From positions 1-64,000 of the forward strand of contig JADZAN010000014.1 in assembly GCA_020852815.1 (NCBI GenBank): a stretch of 64,000 bases of DNA, given 5' to 3'. Below the pieces are notes generated by a model, which worked only from the letters and a program-made list of their open reading frames with translations, ran no database searches and had not been told where the DNA came from. The stretch comes from Gemmatimonadaceae bacterium. Its GTDB lineage: Bacteria; Gemmatimonadota; Gemmatimonadetes; Gemmatimonadales; Gemmatimonadaceae. The position numbers and the translations under genes were made by a program. Shown here in pieces: positions 20,201 through 29,200 of the stretch. Within the stretch, counting starts at the first letter, position 1. Each line of letters begins with the position of its first letter.

Positions 20201-21304
20201 ATGACGTCCAGTGATTTCCTCGACGTCGTCGTGATTGGCGACGGCCTCGTGGGGCTCGCCAGCGCCCGGGCCTGTGCGGCTCGCGGGCTCTCCACCGCCC
20301 TCGTGGGAAAGCGCCGCCCAGGCCTGGGCTCGGCCGCCGCCGCCGGTTTCCTCGCCCCCACGATCGAACCCGCTCGCGGCGCCGCGCTCGCCTTCACCCT
20401 CGCCGCCCGCGAGCACTACGCCGGCTACCTGAACGAATTGCAGCAGCTCACGGGACACTTCGTCCCCTTCGCCCTCGACGGCATCCTGCGCCTCCCGGCC
20501 ACGGAGCGCGATGCCGAAGCCTGGGCCGGCGCCGCCGATCCCTTCTCGACCTGGCTATCGCCCAGCGAGGTGTCGGTGCTCGAACCCGCGCTGCACGCCC
20601 CGCTCGGCGCCCGCTTTCACGACGGCGACGGGATGGTCGACAACCAGCGCCTCCTCCACTCGCTCGGCGAGGCGGTCGCGTTAGGCGGGGTGCAGCTCGT
20701 TGTCGGCGACGCCCGCCGCATCGAAGTCATCGGCGATCTCGTCGCCATCGAGGTCGCCGGAGGGCCGCGCCTCCGCACGCGCCGCGTCGTCATCGCCAAC
20801 GGCCCGTGGGCGCCCCTCCTCGACGGAACGCCGCGCGCGATCCCCGTTCGCCCCCTTCGCGGCCAGATGATGGCGCTTGCCGGAACGCCGGTGTCACGCC
20901 CTGTATTCGGCGCAGGCGGTTACGTCGTCCCGCGCGCCGCCGACCGACAGGTCTTCGTGGGAAGCACCTCCGAGGCGGTCGGCTACGAGCTTGGGACGAC
21001 CGATGCCGCGCTGACGGGCTTCCGCGAGTCGGCCGGACGACTCGTCCCCGCCCTGGCCCGCGCCGACGAGGTCCGCATCTGGTCCGGGCTGCGCCCCATG
21101 ACACTGGATGGGCTCCCCATCGTAGGCCCCGACCCCGACCATTCGTGCGTCATCTACGCCTGCGGACACTCCCGCAACGGGATCCTGCTGGCACCGCTCA
21201 CCGGTGAGGTGGTGGCGGCCCTGGCCTCGGGCTCTCCCGTCGACTTTGACCTCACCCCGTTCTCCATCGCACGCTTTCCCGCGGGAACGGGCACAATCGC
21301 ATAA
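20201..21304 (+). CDS. thiO: FAD-dependent glycine oxidase / D-amino-acid oxidase family
   Basis: A 367-residue DAO-family flavoenzyme. The N-terminal FAD-binding motif is VVVIGDGLVGLASARACAAR. The C-terminal part shows IWSGLRPMTLDGLPIVGPDP and YACGHSRNGILLAPLTGE, typical of ThiO glycine oxidases that make iminoglycine for the thiazole ring of thiamine. No other thi gene is present here, so another small-amine oxidase role is possible. The start ATG 20201 gives MTSSDFLDVVVIG; the frame is open 21 residues further, but these are unlike the family. The stop codon lies inside a CATAACCG inverted repeat. Confidence 0.82.
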   Translation: MTSSDFLDVVVIGDGLVGLASARACAARGLSTALVGKRRPGLGSAAAAGFLAPTIEPARGAALAFTLAAREHYAGYLNELQQLTGHFVPFALDGILRLPATERDAEAWAGAADPFSTWLSPSEVSVLEPALHAPLGARFHDGDGMVDNQRLLHSLGEAVALGGVQLVVGDARRIEVIGDLVAIEVAGGPRLRTRRVVIANGPWAPLLDGTPRAIPVRPLRGQMMALAGTPVSRPVFGAGGYVVPRAADRQVFVGSTSEAVGYELGTTDAALTGFRESAGRLVPALARADEVRIWSGLRPMTLDGLPIVGPDPDHSCVIYACGHSRNGILLAPLTGEVVAALASGSPVDFDLTPFSIARFPAGTGTIA

Positions 21305-21331
21305 CCGCTCAGCGTGCGAATAACGGTTATG
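21300..21331. promoter_or_regulatory. Inverted repeat CATAACCG...CGGTTATG
   Basis: Perfect 8-bp arms at 21300-21307 and 21324-21331 separated by 16 bp, overlapping the thiO stop. The right arm ends 7 bp before the predicted lipA -35, so it may be an operator. As RNA it could also be a weak terminator, but it lacks a T-run. Confidence 0.45.
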
Positions 21332-21337
21332 GCATCT

Positions 21338-21366
21338 TTGCCGCCTCGTCGCACGACGGGTAGATT
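21338..21366 (+). promoter_or_regulatory. Promoter of lipA
   Basis: TTGCCG (21338-21343), 17-bp spacer, TAGATT (21361-21366). The predicted start is near 21373, leaving a leader of about 70 nt before ATG 21442. Confidence 0.6.
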
Positions 21367-21441
21367 GCCGCACCGATTTGGAGAGCGGCGGCCCCCTCGT
21401 TCCGGGGTCCTCCCTGCTCACACCGCTCCATCCAGCCGCGA

Positions 21442-22359
21442 ATGTCGGATACGCTGCACCAGATCATGGGTCGCCACCGCGCGGAACCGCTCCCCGAGCG
21501 GAAACCGTCGTGGCTCAAGGTGAAGGCTCCCGGCGGCGAGAACTACGTCCGCCTCAAGGGGCTCATGAAGGAGCTCAACCTCCACACCGTGTGCGAGGAA
21601 GCGCACTGCCCCAACGTCGGCGAATGCTGGCAGCACGGGACAGCCACCTTCATGATCCTGGGCGACGTCTGCACCCGTAACTGCGGATACTGCGCGGTTG
21701 CCCACGGTCGCCCCCCGAAGTACGACCTCGACGAACCGAACCGCGTGGGCGCCGCGATTGCCGAGATGCGCCTGCAGCACGCCGTCATCACGTCGGTCGA
21801 CCGCGACGACCTTCCCGACTACGGCGCCTACATCTTTGCCGAGACCATCCGGCAAATCCACCAGCGCCTTCCGGGGTGCTCGGTGGAGGTACTGGTCCCC
21901 GACTTCCAGGGGAATGAGGACTCGATCCGCGCCGTCCTCGACGCGGGGCCGGACATCTACAATCACAACACGGAGACCGTCCCGCGCCTGTACAAGCGCG
22001 CCCGCCCCGGCGGCCGCTACGAGCGCGTGATGAACATCTTCCGCTACGCCAAGCAGGTTGCCCCGCACATCCCCACCAAGACGGGAATGATGGTGGGCCT
22101 TGGCGAGACGATGGAGGAACTGGTCGTCGTGATGCGCGACCTGCGGGCGGTCGACGTCGACATTCTCACGCTCGGCCAGTACCTCCGCCCTTCTGACGGA
22201 CACCTCCCGCTCGACCGATACTACTCGCCGGAGGAGTTCCGGGAGCTGCGCACCATCGGCATGGAACTCGGCTTCCGGCACGTCGAGGCCGCCCCGCTCG
22301 TGCGTTCCAGCTACCACGCCTGGGAGCAGGTACAAGCCGCGGCTGCGGCGGGGAAATGA
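21442..22359 (+). CDS. lipA: Lipoyl synthase
   Basis: Radical SAM enzyme that inserts two sulfurs into the protein-bound octanoyl chain. The 305 residues carry the auxiliary cluster motif CEEAHCPNVGEC (C51, C56, C62), the radical SAM motif CTRNCGYC (C77, C81, C84) and the C-terminal RSSY that ligates the auxiliary cluster. All expected residues are present. It has its own promoter. Downstream the PDH genes (pdhA, pdhB, pdhC) follow in the same direction, giving lipoyl synthesis and use side by side. A perfect inverted repeat at 22373 separates it from pdhA. Confidence 0.97.
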   Translation: MSDTLHQIMGRHRAEPLPERKPSWLKVKAPGGENYVRLKGLMKELNLHTVCEEAHCPNVGECWQHGTATFMILGDVCTRNCGYCAVAHGRPPKYDLDEPNRVGAAIAEMRLQHAVITSVDRDDLPDYGAYIFAETIRQIHQRLPGCSVEVLVPDFQGNEDSIRAVLDAGPDIYNHNTETVPRLYKRARPGGRYERVMNIFRYAKQVAPHIPTKTGMMVGLGETMEELVVVMRDLRAVDVDILTLGQYLRPSDGHLPLDRYYSPEEFRELRTIGMELGFRHVEAAPLVRSSYHAWEQVQAAAAAGK

Positions 22360-22372
22360 GAACATGAAAATC

Positions 22373-22415
22373 GGGGTCAGAGTCACCGAACCAAATTCTC
22401 GGGGACTCTGACCCC
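22373..22415. repeat. 12-bp perfect inverted repeat after lipA
   Basis: GGGGTCAGAGTC (22373-22384) and GACTCTGACCCC (22404-22415) with a 19-nt loop, 14 nt after the lipA stop. There is no T-run. It may terminate lipA transcription. The GGGGTCAGAGTC form also resembles dispersed palindromes I associate with REP elements in other genomes; this is from memory and not checked. Confidence 0.6.
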
Positions 22416-22560
22416 AAATCGCTCAGAACGCGGGTACGTCGTCCACCGGGACGCGGTTGCCGCTAGGGCTTCCGCGAGCATCCCAGCAGCTCACATCCGA
22501 GCGCGCCAGAGCGTGCGCCACGGTGACCGGGTGCCAGCCTCGGCATCCGACTCCTTGACC

Positions 22561-23583
22561 ATGGCGAAGAAGAAAACCGAGACCAAGACCGCCGACGCCT
22601 CCGTCGGCCAGACCGACGCGCCAACGCGCGCCGCCCTGCTCCACTCCATGCTCCTGCAGCGCCGCTTCGAGGAGCGCTGCGCCGAGGCCTACGCGTTAGG
22701 CAAGATCGGCGGTTTCTGCCACCTCTACATCGGGCAGGAAGCGTGCGGCACCGGCGCCATCTCGGTGCTGCGCCCCGACGACTACGTCATCACGACCTAC
22801 CGCGACCATGGGCAGGCGCTCGCCCGCGGCATCACCCCACGCGCCGTCATGGCCGAGCTGTTTGGCCGCAGCGACGGCTGCGCGCGCGGCAAGGGCGGCT
22901 CGATGCACCTCTTCGACCGCAACACGAACTTCCTGGGCGGTCACGGCATCGTGGGCGGTCACGTCCCCGTGGCAACCGGCGTCGGCTTCGCGATCAAGTA
23001 TCGCGGCACCGACCAGGTCATCCTCTGCTTCATGGGCGAGTCGGTGGTGAACACCGGGGCCTTCCATGAGGCGCTGAACATGGCGGGGCTGTGGAAGCTC
23101 CCGGTGGTCTACATCATCGAGAACAACCGCTACGGGATGGGGACCGCGCTCGAGCGCGCCTCGGCCATCCACGACATCTACCAGCGCGGTGCCGCGTACG
23201 ACATGCCGCGCGCGCAGGTCGATGGGCAGGATGTGCTCGCCGTCCGTGCCGCGGTCGCCGAGGCGGTGCACCGCGCCCGCACCGAGTCGCTCCCGACGCT
23301 CCTCGAGGTGCGCACGTACCGCTTCATGGGACACTCCATGTCCGACGCGGTGAGCGGGACGTACCGGTCCAAGCAGGAGCTGGAAGAGTACATGAAGCGC
23401 GACCCGATCCACGTGCTGCGCGCGCACATGGAAGCGTTAGGCGAGATGGACGACGCGGGGATGGAGACACTCGACGCCGAGGTGAAGGCGATTGTCCAGG
23501 ACAGCTGGGACTTCGCCGACGCCAGCCCCGAGCCGGCGCTGGAGAGCCTGTGGGAGGACGTGCTGGTGGAGACGACGACATGA
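22561..23583 (+). CDS. pdhA: Pyruvate dehydrogenase E1 component, alpha subunit
   Basis: Thiamine-diphosphate enzyme subunit that decarboxylates pyruvate (340 residues). YRDHGQALARG, GKGGSMHLFD, GGHGIVGGHVPVATGVGFA and WKLPVVYIIENNRYGMGT are characteristic of E1-alpha. The ThDP/Mg motif, normally GDG...NN, reads GESVVNTGAFHEALNMAG, so Asp is replaced by Glu and the second Gly by Ser. The phosphorylation-loop-like segment is YRFMGHSMSDAVSGTYRS. Start ATG 22561 (MAKKKTETK) follows a non-conserved open stretch. pdhB follows after 81 bp of pyrimidine-rich repeat DNA. Confidence 0.92.
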   Translation: MAKKKTETKTADASVGQTDAPTRAALLHSMLLQRRFEERCAEAYALGKIGGFCHLYIGQEACGTGAISVLRPDDYVITTYRDHGQALARGITPRAVMAELFGRSDGCARGKGGSMHLFDRNTNFLGGHGIVGGHVPVATGVGFAIKYRGTDQVILCFMGESVVNTGAFHEALNMAGLWKLPVVYIIENNRYGMGTALERASAIHDIYQRGAAYDMPRAQVDGQDVLAVRAAVAEAVHRARTESLPTLLEVRTYRFMGHSMSDAVSGTYRSKQELEEYMKRDPIHVLRAHMEALGEMDDAGMETLDAEVKAIVQDSWDFADASPEPALESLWEDVLVETTT

Positions 23584-23664
23584 GCGGATTCGATCGCGCG
23601 CTCCCGCGCGCCGTGCCCTCCCCCGTCTTCTCGTCTTCCCGTCTTCACGTCCTCTAGAGGATTC

Positions 23665-24648
23665 ATGCCGATCATCACATACCGCGACGCCTTGAACCAG
23701 GCGCTCCGCGAAGAGATGCAGCGCGACGATCGCGTCTTCCTCATGGGTGAGGAAGTGGCGGTCTACCAGGGCGCCTACAAGGTGTCCAAAGGATTGTTGC
23801 AGGAGTTCGGCGAGATGCGCGTCGTCGACACGCCCATCACCGAGCTGGGCTTCGCCGGCGTCGGCGTGGGCGCGGCGATGGCGGGGCTGCGCCCGGTCAT
23901 CGAGTTCATGACCTGGAACTTCGCCCTCCTCGCCCTCGACCAGGTGGTGAACGCCGCCGCCAAGATGCTCTACATGTCGGGGGGCCAGTACCCGATGCCG
24001 ATGGTCTTCCGCGGCCCCAACGGCGCCGCGTTGCAGCTGTCGGCGCAACACTCCCAGGCTTGGGAATCGTGGCTCGCCCACATCCCGGGACTCAAGGTCG
24101 TCACCCCGGGCACCCCCTACGACGCCAAGGGACTCCTCAAGGCCGCCATCCGCGACGACAACCCGGTGGTCGTCCTCGAAGGGGAAATGCTCTACAACAC
24201 CAAGGGCGAAGTCCCCGAGGACGACTACATCGTCCCCATCGGGAAAGCCGAGGTGAAGCGCGAGGGCGACCACTGCACCGTCGTCACGCACGGCAAGTCG
24301 GTCCTCGTGGCGCTGCAGACCGCCGACGCCCTCGCCAAGGAAGGGATCCGCGTCGAGGTCGTCGACCTGCGCACCGTGCGCCCCATGGACGTGGAGACGA
24401 TCGCCGCATCGGTCCGCAAGACCAACCGCGCCGTGGTCCTCGAGGAAGGGTGGGAAGTCTGCGGCGTCGGGGCCCAGGTGGTGGACTACATCCAGCGCCA
24501 CTGCTTCGACGACCTGGACGCGCCAATCATCCGCGTGCACCAGGAAGACGTCCCCATGCCCTACGCAAAGAGCCTCGAGCGCGCGGCCAAGCCCGATGTC
24601 GCCAAGACGGCCGCCGCCATCAAGCAGGTGATGTATGTGGGGGCTTGA
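23665..24648 (+). CDS. pdhB: Pyruvate dehydrogenase E1 component, beta subunit
   Basis: Partner of PdhA, completing the ThDP site (327 residues). MPIITYRDALNQALREEM opens like all E1-beta chains. VFLMGEEVAVYQGAYKVSKGL, DTPITELGFAGVGVGAAM and the transketolase C-terminal part (VEVVDLRTVRPMD) are visible. ATG 23665 has AGAGG four nt upstream at 23656-23660. The 81-bp gap after pdhA contains the TCTTCTCGTC pyrimidine array seen near the dispersed palindromes. Confidence 0.96.
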   Translation: MPIITYRDALNQALREEMQRDDRVFLMGEEVAVYQGAYKVSKGLLQEFGEMRVVDTPITELGFAGVGVGAAMAGLRPVIEFMTWNFALLALDQVVNAAAKMLYMSGGQYPMPMVFRGPNGAALQLSAQHSQAWESWLAHIPGLKVVTPGTPYDAKGLLKAAIRDDNPVVVLEGEMLYNTKGEVPEDDYIVPIGKAEVKREGDHCTVVTHGKSVLVALQTADALAKEGIRVEVVDLRTVRPMDVETIAASVRKTNRAVVLEEGWEVCGVGAQVVDYIQRHCFDDLDAPIIRVHQEDVPMPYAKSLERAAKPDVAKTAAAIKQVMYVGA

Positions 24649-24673
24649 GTCGCACCCGCGCCGCCCCGTCTCT

Positions 24674-24691
24674 CCCCAGCCGTCGCTGGGC
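24674..24691. repeat. Dispersed palindrome copy between pdhB and pdhC
   Basis: One copy of the family, CCCCAGCCGTCGCTGGGC (last base changed), followed by CAGGC and CCGTCTCCCGTCT. It sits within the 72-bp pdhB-pdhC gap, so the element lies inside an operon. Confidence 0.75.
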
Positions 24692-24720
24692 CAGGCTTCC
24701 CCGTCTCCCGTCTAGCTCAT

Positions 24721-26067
24721 ATGGCAACCAAGGTCTTCATGGAGGCGCTCTCCCCAACGATGGAGGAAGGGCGCCTGGTCAAGTGGCTCCGGAACGAAGG
24801 CGACGCCGTCAAGAACGGTGAGACGCTCGCCGAGGTCGAGACGGACAAGGCGATCATGGAACTCGTCGCCCGCGGCGACGGGATCCTGCGCAAGCGCCTC
24901 ATCGCCGAAGGGGCCACCACGCCCGTCGGCGCGCTGATCGGCATCATTGCAGCTGCCGACGAGAACATCGACGCCCTGCTCGGCGGCGCCCCCGCCGCGC
25001 CGGCGAGCACCGCCGCCGTTCCGGCGGCGCCCCCGGCAGCTGCACCGCCGGCCGCCGCGCCAGCCGCTCCGCCAGCCGCTCCGCCAGCTGCACCTTCCGC
25101 GGCAGCGTCGCCATCGCCGGCCCCGGCTCCGGCAGCGCCCAGCGCCGCCACTCCCATCCCCGCCGACGACGCCCGCCAGCGCTCCTCCCCCCTCGCCCGC
25201 CGCCTCGCCGCCGACCGCGGCATCGCGTTAGGCGCGGTCCACGGCTCCGGCCCCGGCGGCCGCATCATCAAGCGCGACGTCGAGGCCGCGGCAACCGGCA
25301 CGGCAACCGGCGCGCCCAGTGGCGCGTCGGCGGCGCCGTCCGCCGCTGCCGCCCCCCGCTCCCCGTCGCTCGTCCCGACCGGCGACGCGTTCCGCGACGT
25401 CGCGTTGACGCAGATCCGCAAGACGATCGCCCGCCGACTCGCCGAGTCCATCGGCCCGGTGCCGACGTTCTACCTCACCGCCGAGTTCGACATGGAACGC
25501 GTCGCCGAGATGCGCGGCGCGATGGCGGAGCTGGGCGATGGCTACAAGGTCTCCTTCAACGACATCGTCCTCAAGGCGGTCGCCACGGCGCTGGCACAAC
25601 ATCCGGAATGCAACGCCCACTGGCTCGGCGACTCCATCCGCTACTGGAATCGCGTCCACATCGGGATGGCCGTCGCCATCGACGACGGACTCATCACCCC
25701 GGTGATCTTCGACGCCCACACCAAGGGGCTGGCGCAGATCGCCGCCGAGTCGCGCGACCTCGCCAAGCGCGCCCGCGAACGAAAGCTCAAGCCCGATGAA
25801 TACAGCGGCTCGACCTTCTCCGTCTCCAACCTCGGGATGTTCGGGATCGACCAGTTCACCGCGATCATCAATCCCCCCGAAGCGGGGATCGTCGCCATCG
25901 GCGGGATCGAGTCGAAGCCGGTGGTCGTGGGCGGCGAGATCCAGGTGCGCCGACGCATGCGCGTGACGATGAGCTGCGACCACCGCGTCATCGACGGTGC
26001 CTCCGGCGCCAAGTTCCTCCAGACGCTGCGGCGCCTGATCGAGAACCCGCTCCTTCTGGTGTACTGA
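24721..26067 (+). CDS. pdhC: Pyruvate dehydrogenase E2 component (dihydrolipoamide acetyltransferase)
   Basis: Core of the PDH complex (448 residues). One N-terminal lipoyl domain has the modified Lys43 in [10 protein letters not shown]. An Ala/Pro-rich linker (about residues 95-140) follows. Then comes a peripheral-subunit binding domain ([20 protein letters not shown]...[12 protein letters not shown], about 158-185), a second Ala/Pro linker and the catalytic domain, ending with the HxxxDG site in [16 protein letters not shown]. Only one lipoyl domain is present. The lpd gene (30013) is separated from the operon by the large metzincin gene. Confidence 0.95.
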   Translation: MATKVFMEALSPTMEEGRLVKWLRNEGDAVKNGETLAEVETDKAIMELVARGDGILRKRLIAEGATTPVGALIGIIAAADENIDALLGGAPAAPASTAAVPAAPPAAAPPAAAPAAPPAAPPAAPSAAASPSPAPAPAAPSAATPIPADDARQRSSPLARRLAADRGIALGAVHGSGPGGRIIKRDVEAAATGTATGAPSGASAAPSAAAAPRSPSLVPTGDAFRDVALTQIRKTIARRLAESIGPVPTFYLTAEFDMERVAEMRGAMAELGDGYKVSFNDIVLKAVATALAQHPECNAHWLGDSIRYWNRVHIGMAVAIDDGLITPVIFDAHTKGLAQIAAESRDLAKRARERKLKPDEYSGSTFSVSNLGMFGIDQFTAIINPPEAGIVAIGGIESKPVVVGGEIQVRRRMRVTMSCDHRVIDGASGAKFLQTLRRLIENPLLLVY

Positions 26068-26160
26068 TCCGGAGTGTTCCCCCGTGATCGGTGAGTCCGG
26101 CGCGCGCTTCGCCCCGCACATGCGCCGCCACCCGCCGGCGCATGTGCGGCCATGCCTAAC

Positions 26161-26176
26161 TGTGAGCTGGCTCACA
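26161..26176. promoter_or_regulatory. Perfect CRP-type binding site
   Basis: TGTGAGCTGGCTCACA is an exact match to the CRP consensus TGTGA-N6-TCACA, 12 bp before a TATAAT box. Its centre is about 32 bp before the expected transcription start, so it covers the -35 region, which has no TTGACA. This arrangement could be repressing or a non-standard activation site for a CRP/FNR-family regulator. Confidence 0.65.
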
Positions 26177-26187
26177 TTCGTCAGCGG

Positions 26188-26193
26188 TATAAT
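26188..26193 (+). promoter_or_regulatory. Consensus -10 box before metzincin gene
   Basis: TATAAT at 26188-26193, the only perfect -10 hexamer I noted. Predicted start near 26200, about 19 nt before a strong hairpin. No -35; the position is occupied by the CRP-type site. Confidence 0.6.
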
Positions 26194-26218
26194 GGATGAG
26201 CACGTTGCACGACGGCAC

Positions 26219-26268
26219 GCGCATGCGTCCTTGAGGGAGACGTTTCCCCCAAGGACGCATGCGCTTTT
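26219..26268 (+). terminator. Strong hairpin with T-run in leader (attenuator or sRNA terminator)
   Basis: GCGCATGCGTCCTT (26219-26232) pairs perfectly with AAGGACGCATGCGC (26251-26264), the stem extends inward (GGGA with TCCC), and TTTT follows at once. A transcript from 26200 would end here after about 65-70 nt unless read through. The ATG at 26259 lies inside the right arm, so it would be sequestered. Confidence 0.65.
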
Positions 26269-29200
26269 CGACCGCCCATCCCGTGGCGCCCCCGACGTGC
26301 GGAACGCCCTCCGCCGCGCCAACGGCGCCCGTGAGTCCCGACGCACTCCGCCACACCGCACACGTCGCCCGGCGCACGCGCCTGGCTCGTTCGCTTGCAG
26401 CTGCCGCCCTCACGCTCGGCGCCCTCGCGGCGACGGCGTGCGGGACGAGTGAAGGGGGAAACGCCACCGGATCGAACGGCCCCGACACGCCGAAGACCGG
26501 CGCGCTCACCGTCACCGTCGCCGGCGTTCCCGCCGGCTCGAGCGCGGCCATTCAGCTCACCGGCAGCGCGGGCTACGCGCGCACCATCAGCGCCACCGAG
26601 ACCGTGAGCGCCCTCGCCCCCGGCGCCTATGAGCTGTCCGCCAGCGACGTCACGGCTGGTGCCGACCGTTACGGCGCCACCCCGCGCACGCAAGGCGTGA
26701 CGATCACTGCCGGCGCGAGCGCCTCGGCCACCGTGGGATACGGAATCCTCACCGGGTCGTTGGCGATCACCGCCAGCGGACTCCCCACGGGGAGCACGAC
26801 GAATGTGCAGGTGACGGGGCCCGACAGCTTCGCGCGAACTGTCACGGCCGGGACGACGCTGGGTGGCCTCGCCCCCGGCGCGTATCGCGTCACCGCCGCG
26901 TCGGTCACCGTCGAGAGCCACACCTACACGCCGCAAGCAGCCACGCTGGATGTTGCCGTGGCAGCGTCCACGACGCCGGTCCCCGTCGCGGTCGCGTACC
27001 AGATCGCCTCGGGGGCGCTGATCGTCGGGGTAACCGGGCTCCCCGGCGGCGCCACCGCGCAGGCCGTGGTCACCGGCCCAGGCGGCTTCCAGAAGACCGT
27101 CGCCTCCGGCGAGCTCCTCTCGAATCTCGTTCCGGGACCGTATCTCATCACCGCCGCGCCCGTGACGGTGGGTATCGACGGCTATCGCGTGTCCGCCCCG
27201 GTCTCGGTGGCGATCGTCGCCTCCACGACCCCCGTGAGCGTTCCCGTCGCCTACGCGCTCGCCACCGGCCGACTGGCCCTCGCGGTTGGCGGGCTCCCTG
27301 CCGGCGCTGCGGCAGCGGTCACCGTCACCGGCCCGGGCGGCTTTTCCACGGGCATCACGGCCACCGACACGCTCGTCGCCCTTGCACCTGGCGACTACAC
27401 CATCGCCGCCACGCCGGTGGCCACCGCCACGCTCACCTACGGCCCCACGCCGGCCACGCAGGTCATCGCCGTCACCGCGGGGACCACGCCGGTTGCCGGA
27501 TCGGTCGACTACGCCGTCACGACGGGGAGCCTGCTCGTTACCATCACCGGGTTGCCGCAAGCCCTGGCCGCGAGCGTCACCGTCACCGGACCCGCCAACT
27601 ACTCGCAGCAGGTCGCCAACACCTCGACGCTCAGCAACCTCGCCCCCGGCACCTACACACTCACGGCAGCCAACGCCACCACCGGGTCGCACACCTACGC
27701 GCCGTCGCCTGCCTCTCGCAGCGTCACCGTCGTGGCTGGGCCGTCACCTGCAACAGCGGTCTTTGCCTACGCGCTCTCCACCGGGGGGATCCAGTTCGCC
27801 GTCAACGGCCTGGCGGGCAATGTCCCGGCCGACATCACGATCACCGGGCCGGGCGGCTACTCGCGGAACGTCACCGCGTCGCAGTTGCTCCTCGGCCTCA
27901 CCGCGGGGATGTACACCATCACCGCGCGCAATGTCGCCAGCGGCGCCAACGCCTGGGCCCCCAACCCGGCATCACAGAACGTCGCGGTCCCGGCGTCCAC
28001 CTTCACCGTCGATGCGGCGGTCACCTACGTGACCGCGATCGGGGCGCTCACCGTCACGGTGAACGGCCTCCCGGGCGGCGTGAACGCCGCCGTCACCGTC
28101 ACGGGCGCCGGCGGCTACTCGCGCGCCGTGACGGCCACCACGACGATCACCGGCCTCGCCCAGGGGATCTACACCGTCAAGGCGAGCAGCGTGAGCAACG
28201 CCGGCACCACCTACACGCCCACTCCCGCCACGGGGAACGTTTCCGTCGGCGGCGGCGTGACGTCGACGGCAACGGTGTCGTACTCCGCATCGGCCCCGCC
28301 GCCACCGTCGTCGCTCAACCTGGTCATCGATGGGATGCACGTGCAGCAAGTCGTGCAGACCTACGGCGGCACGGTGCCACTCGTCGCCGGGCGCGACGGA
28401 CTGCTGCGCGTCTTCGTGAAGGCCAACATGGCCAACACCGCCACACCCACGGTGCGCGTCCGCCTCTACAGCGGCGCAACGCTCGCCAGCACCGTGAGTA
28501 TTCCCGCGCCGGGCACTTCCGTTCCGCAGACCATCACCGAGGGGACGCTGGCCTCGTCGTGGAACACCACGATCCCCGCCGCCCTCATGCAGAACGGGCT
28601 CAAGATCCTGGCCGACGTCGACCCGACCAACACCGTCACCGAGTCGTCCGACAGCGACAACAGCTATCCCGTCTCGGGAACCGCCGGCTCGATGGACGTG
28701 CGCAATGTCAGCACGCTCAGCGTGCGCCTGGTCCCCGTGCTGCAGAGCGCCAACGGCTTGCAGGGGAATGTCACGGCGGGCAATGCGACCCAGTTCACCG
28801 CCGACATCCTCAAGCTGTACCCGCTCACCCAGGTCGACGCCGAGGTGCGCGCACCCTACACAACGGCAGCGCCCGCGCTCCAGAGCGGCGATAACAACGG
28901 GGCCTGGCTCCAGATCCTGAGCGAGGTGAATGCACTCCGCACGGCCGACGCGAGTTCGCGCTACTACTACGGCGTCGTGAAGACGAGCTACGGGAGCGGC
29001 ATCGCCGGCCTCGGCTACGTGCCTGGACGTGCGGCGATCGGGTGGGACCACCTGCCGTCAGGCGCAAACGTGATGGCGCACGAAGTGGGGCACAACCTCG
29101 GGCGCTTCCACGCGCCAGGGTGCGGCGCGGGAGGGCCGGATCCCTCATATCCCAAGGCGACCGGGAGGCTCGAAGGCTACGGCTACAACATCGCCACCAA

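Noticed and set aside
26259-26330. ATG 26259 as certain start of the metzincin gene
   Set aside because: It lies in a hairpin arm and lacks a ribosome site; kept only as the outer limit of the gene.
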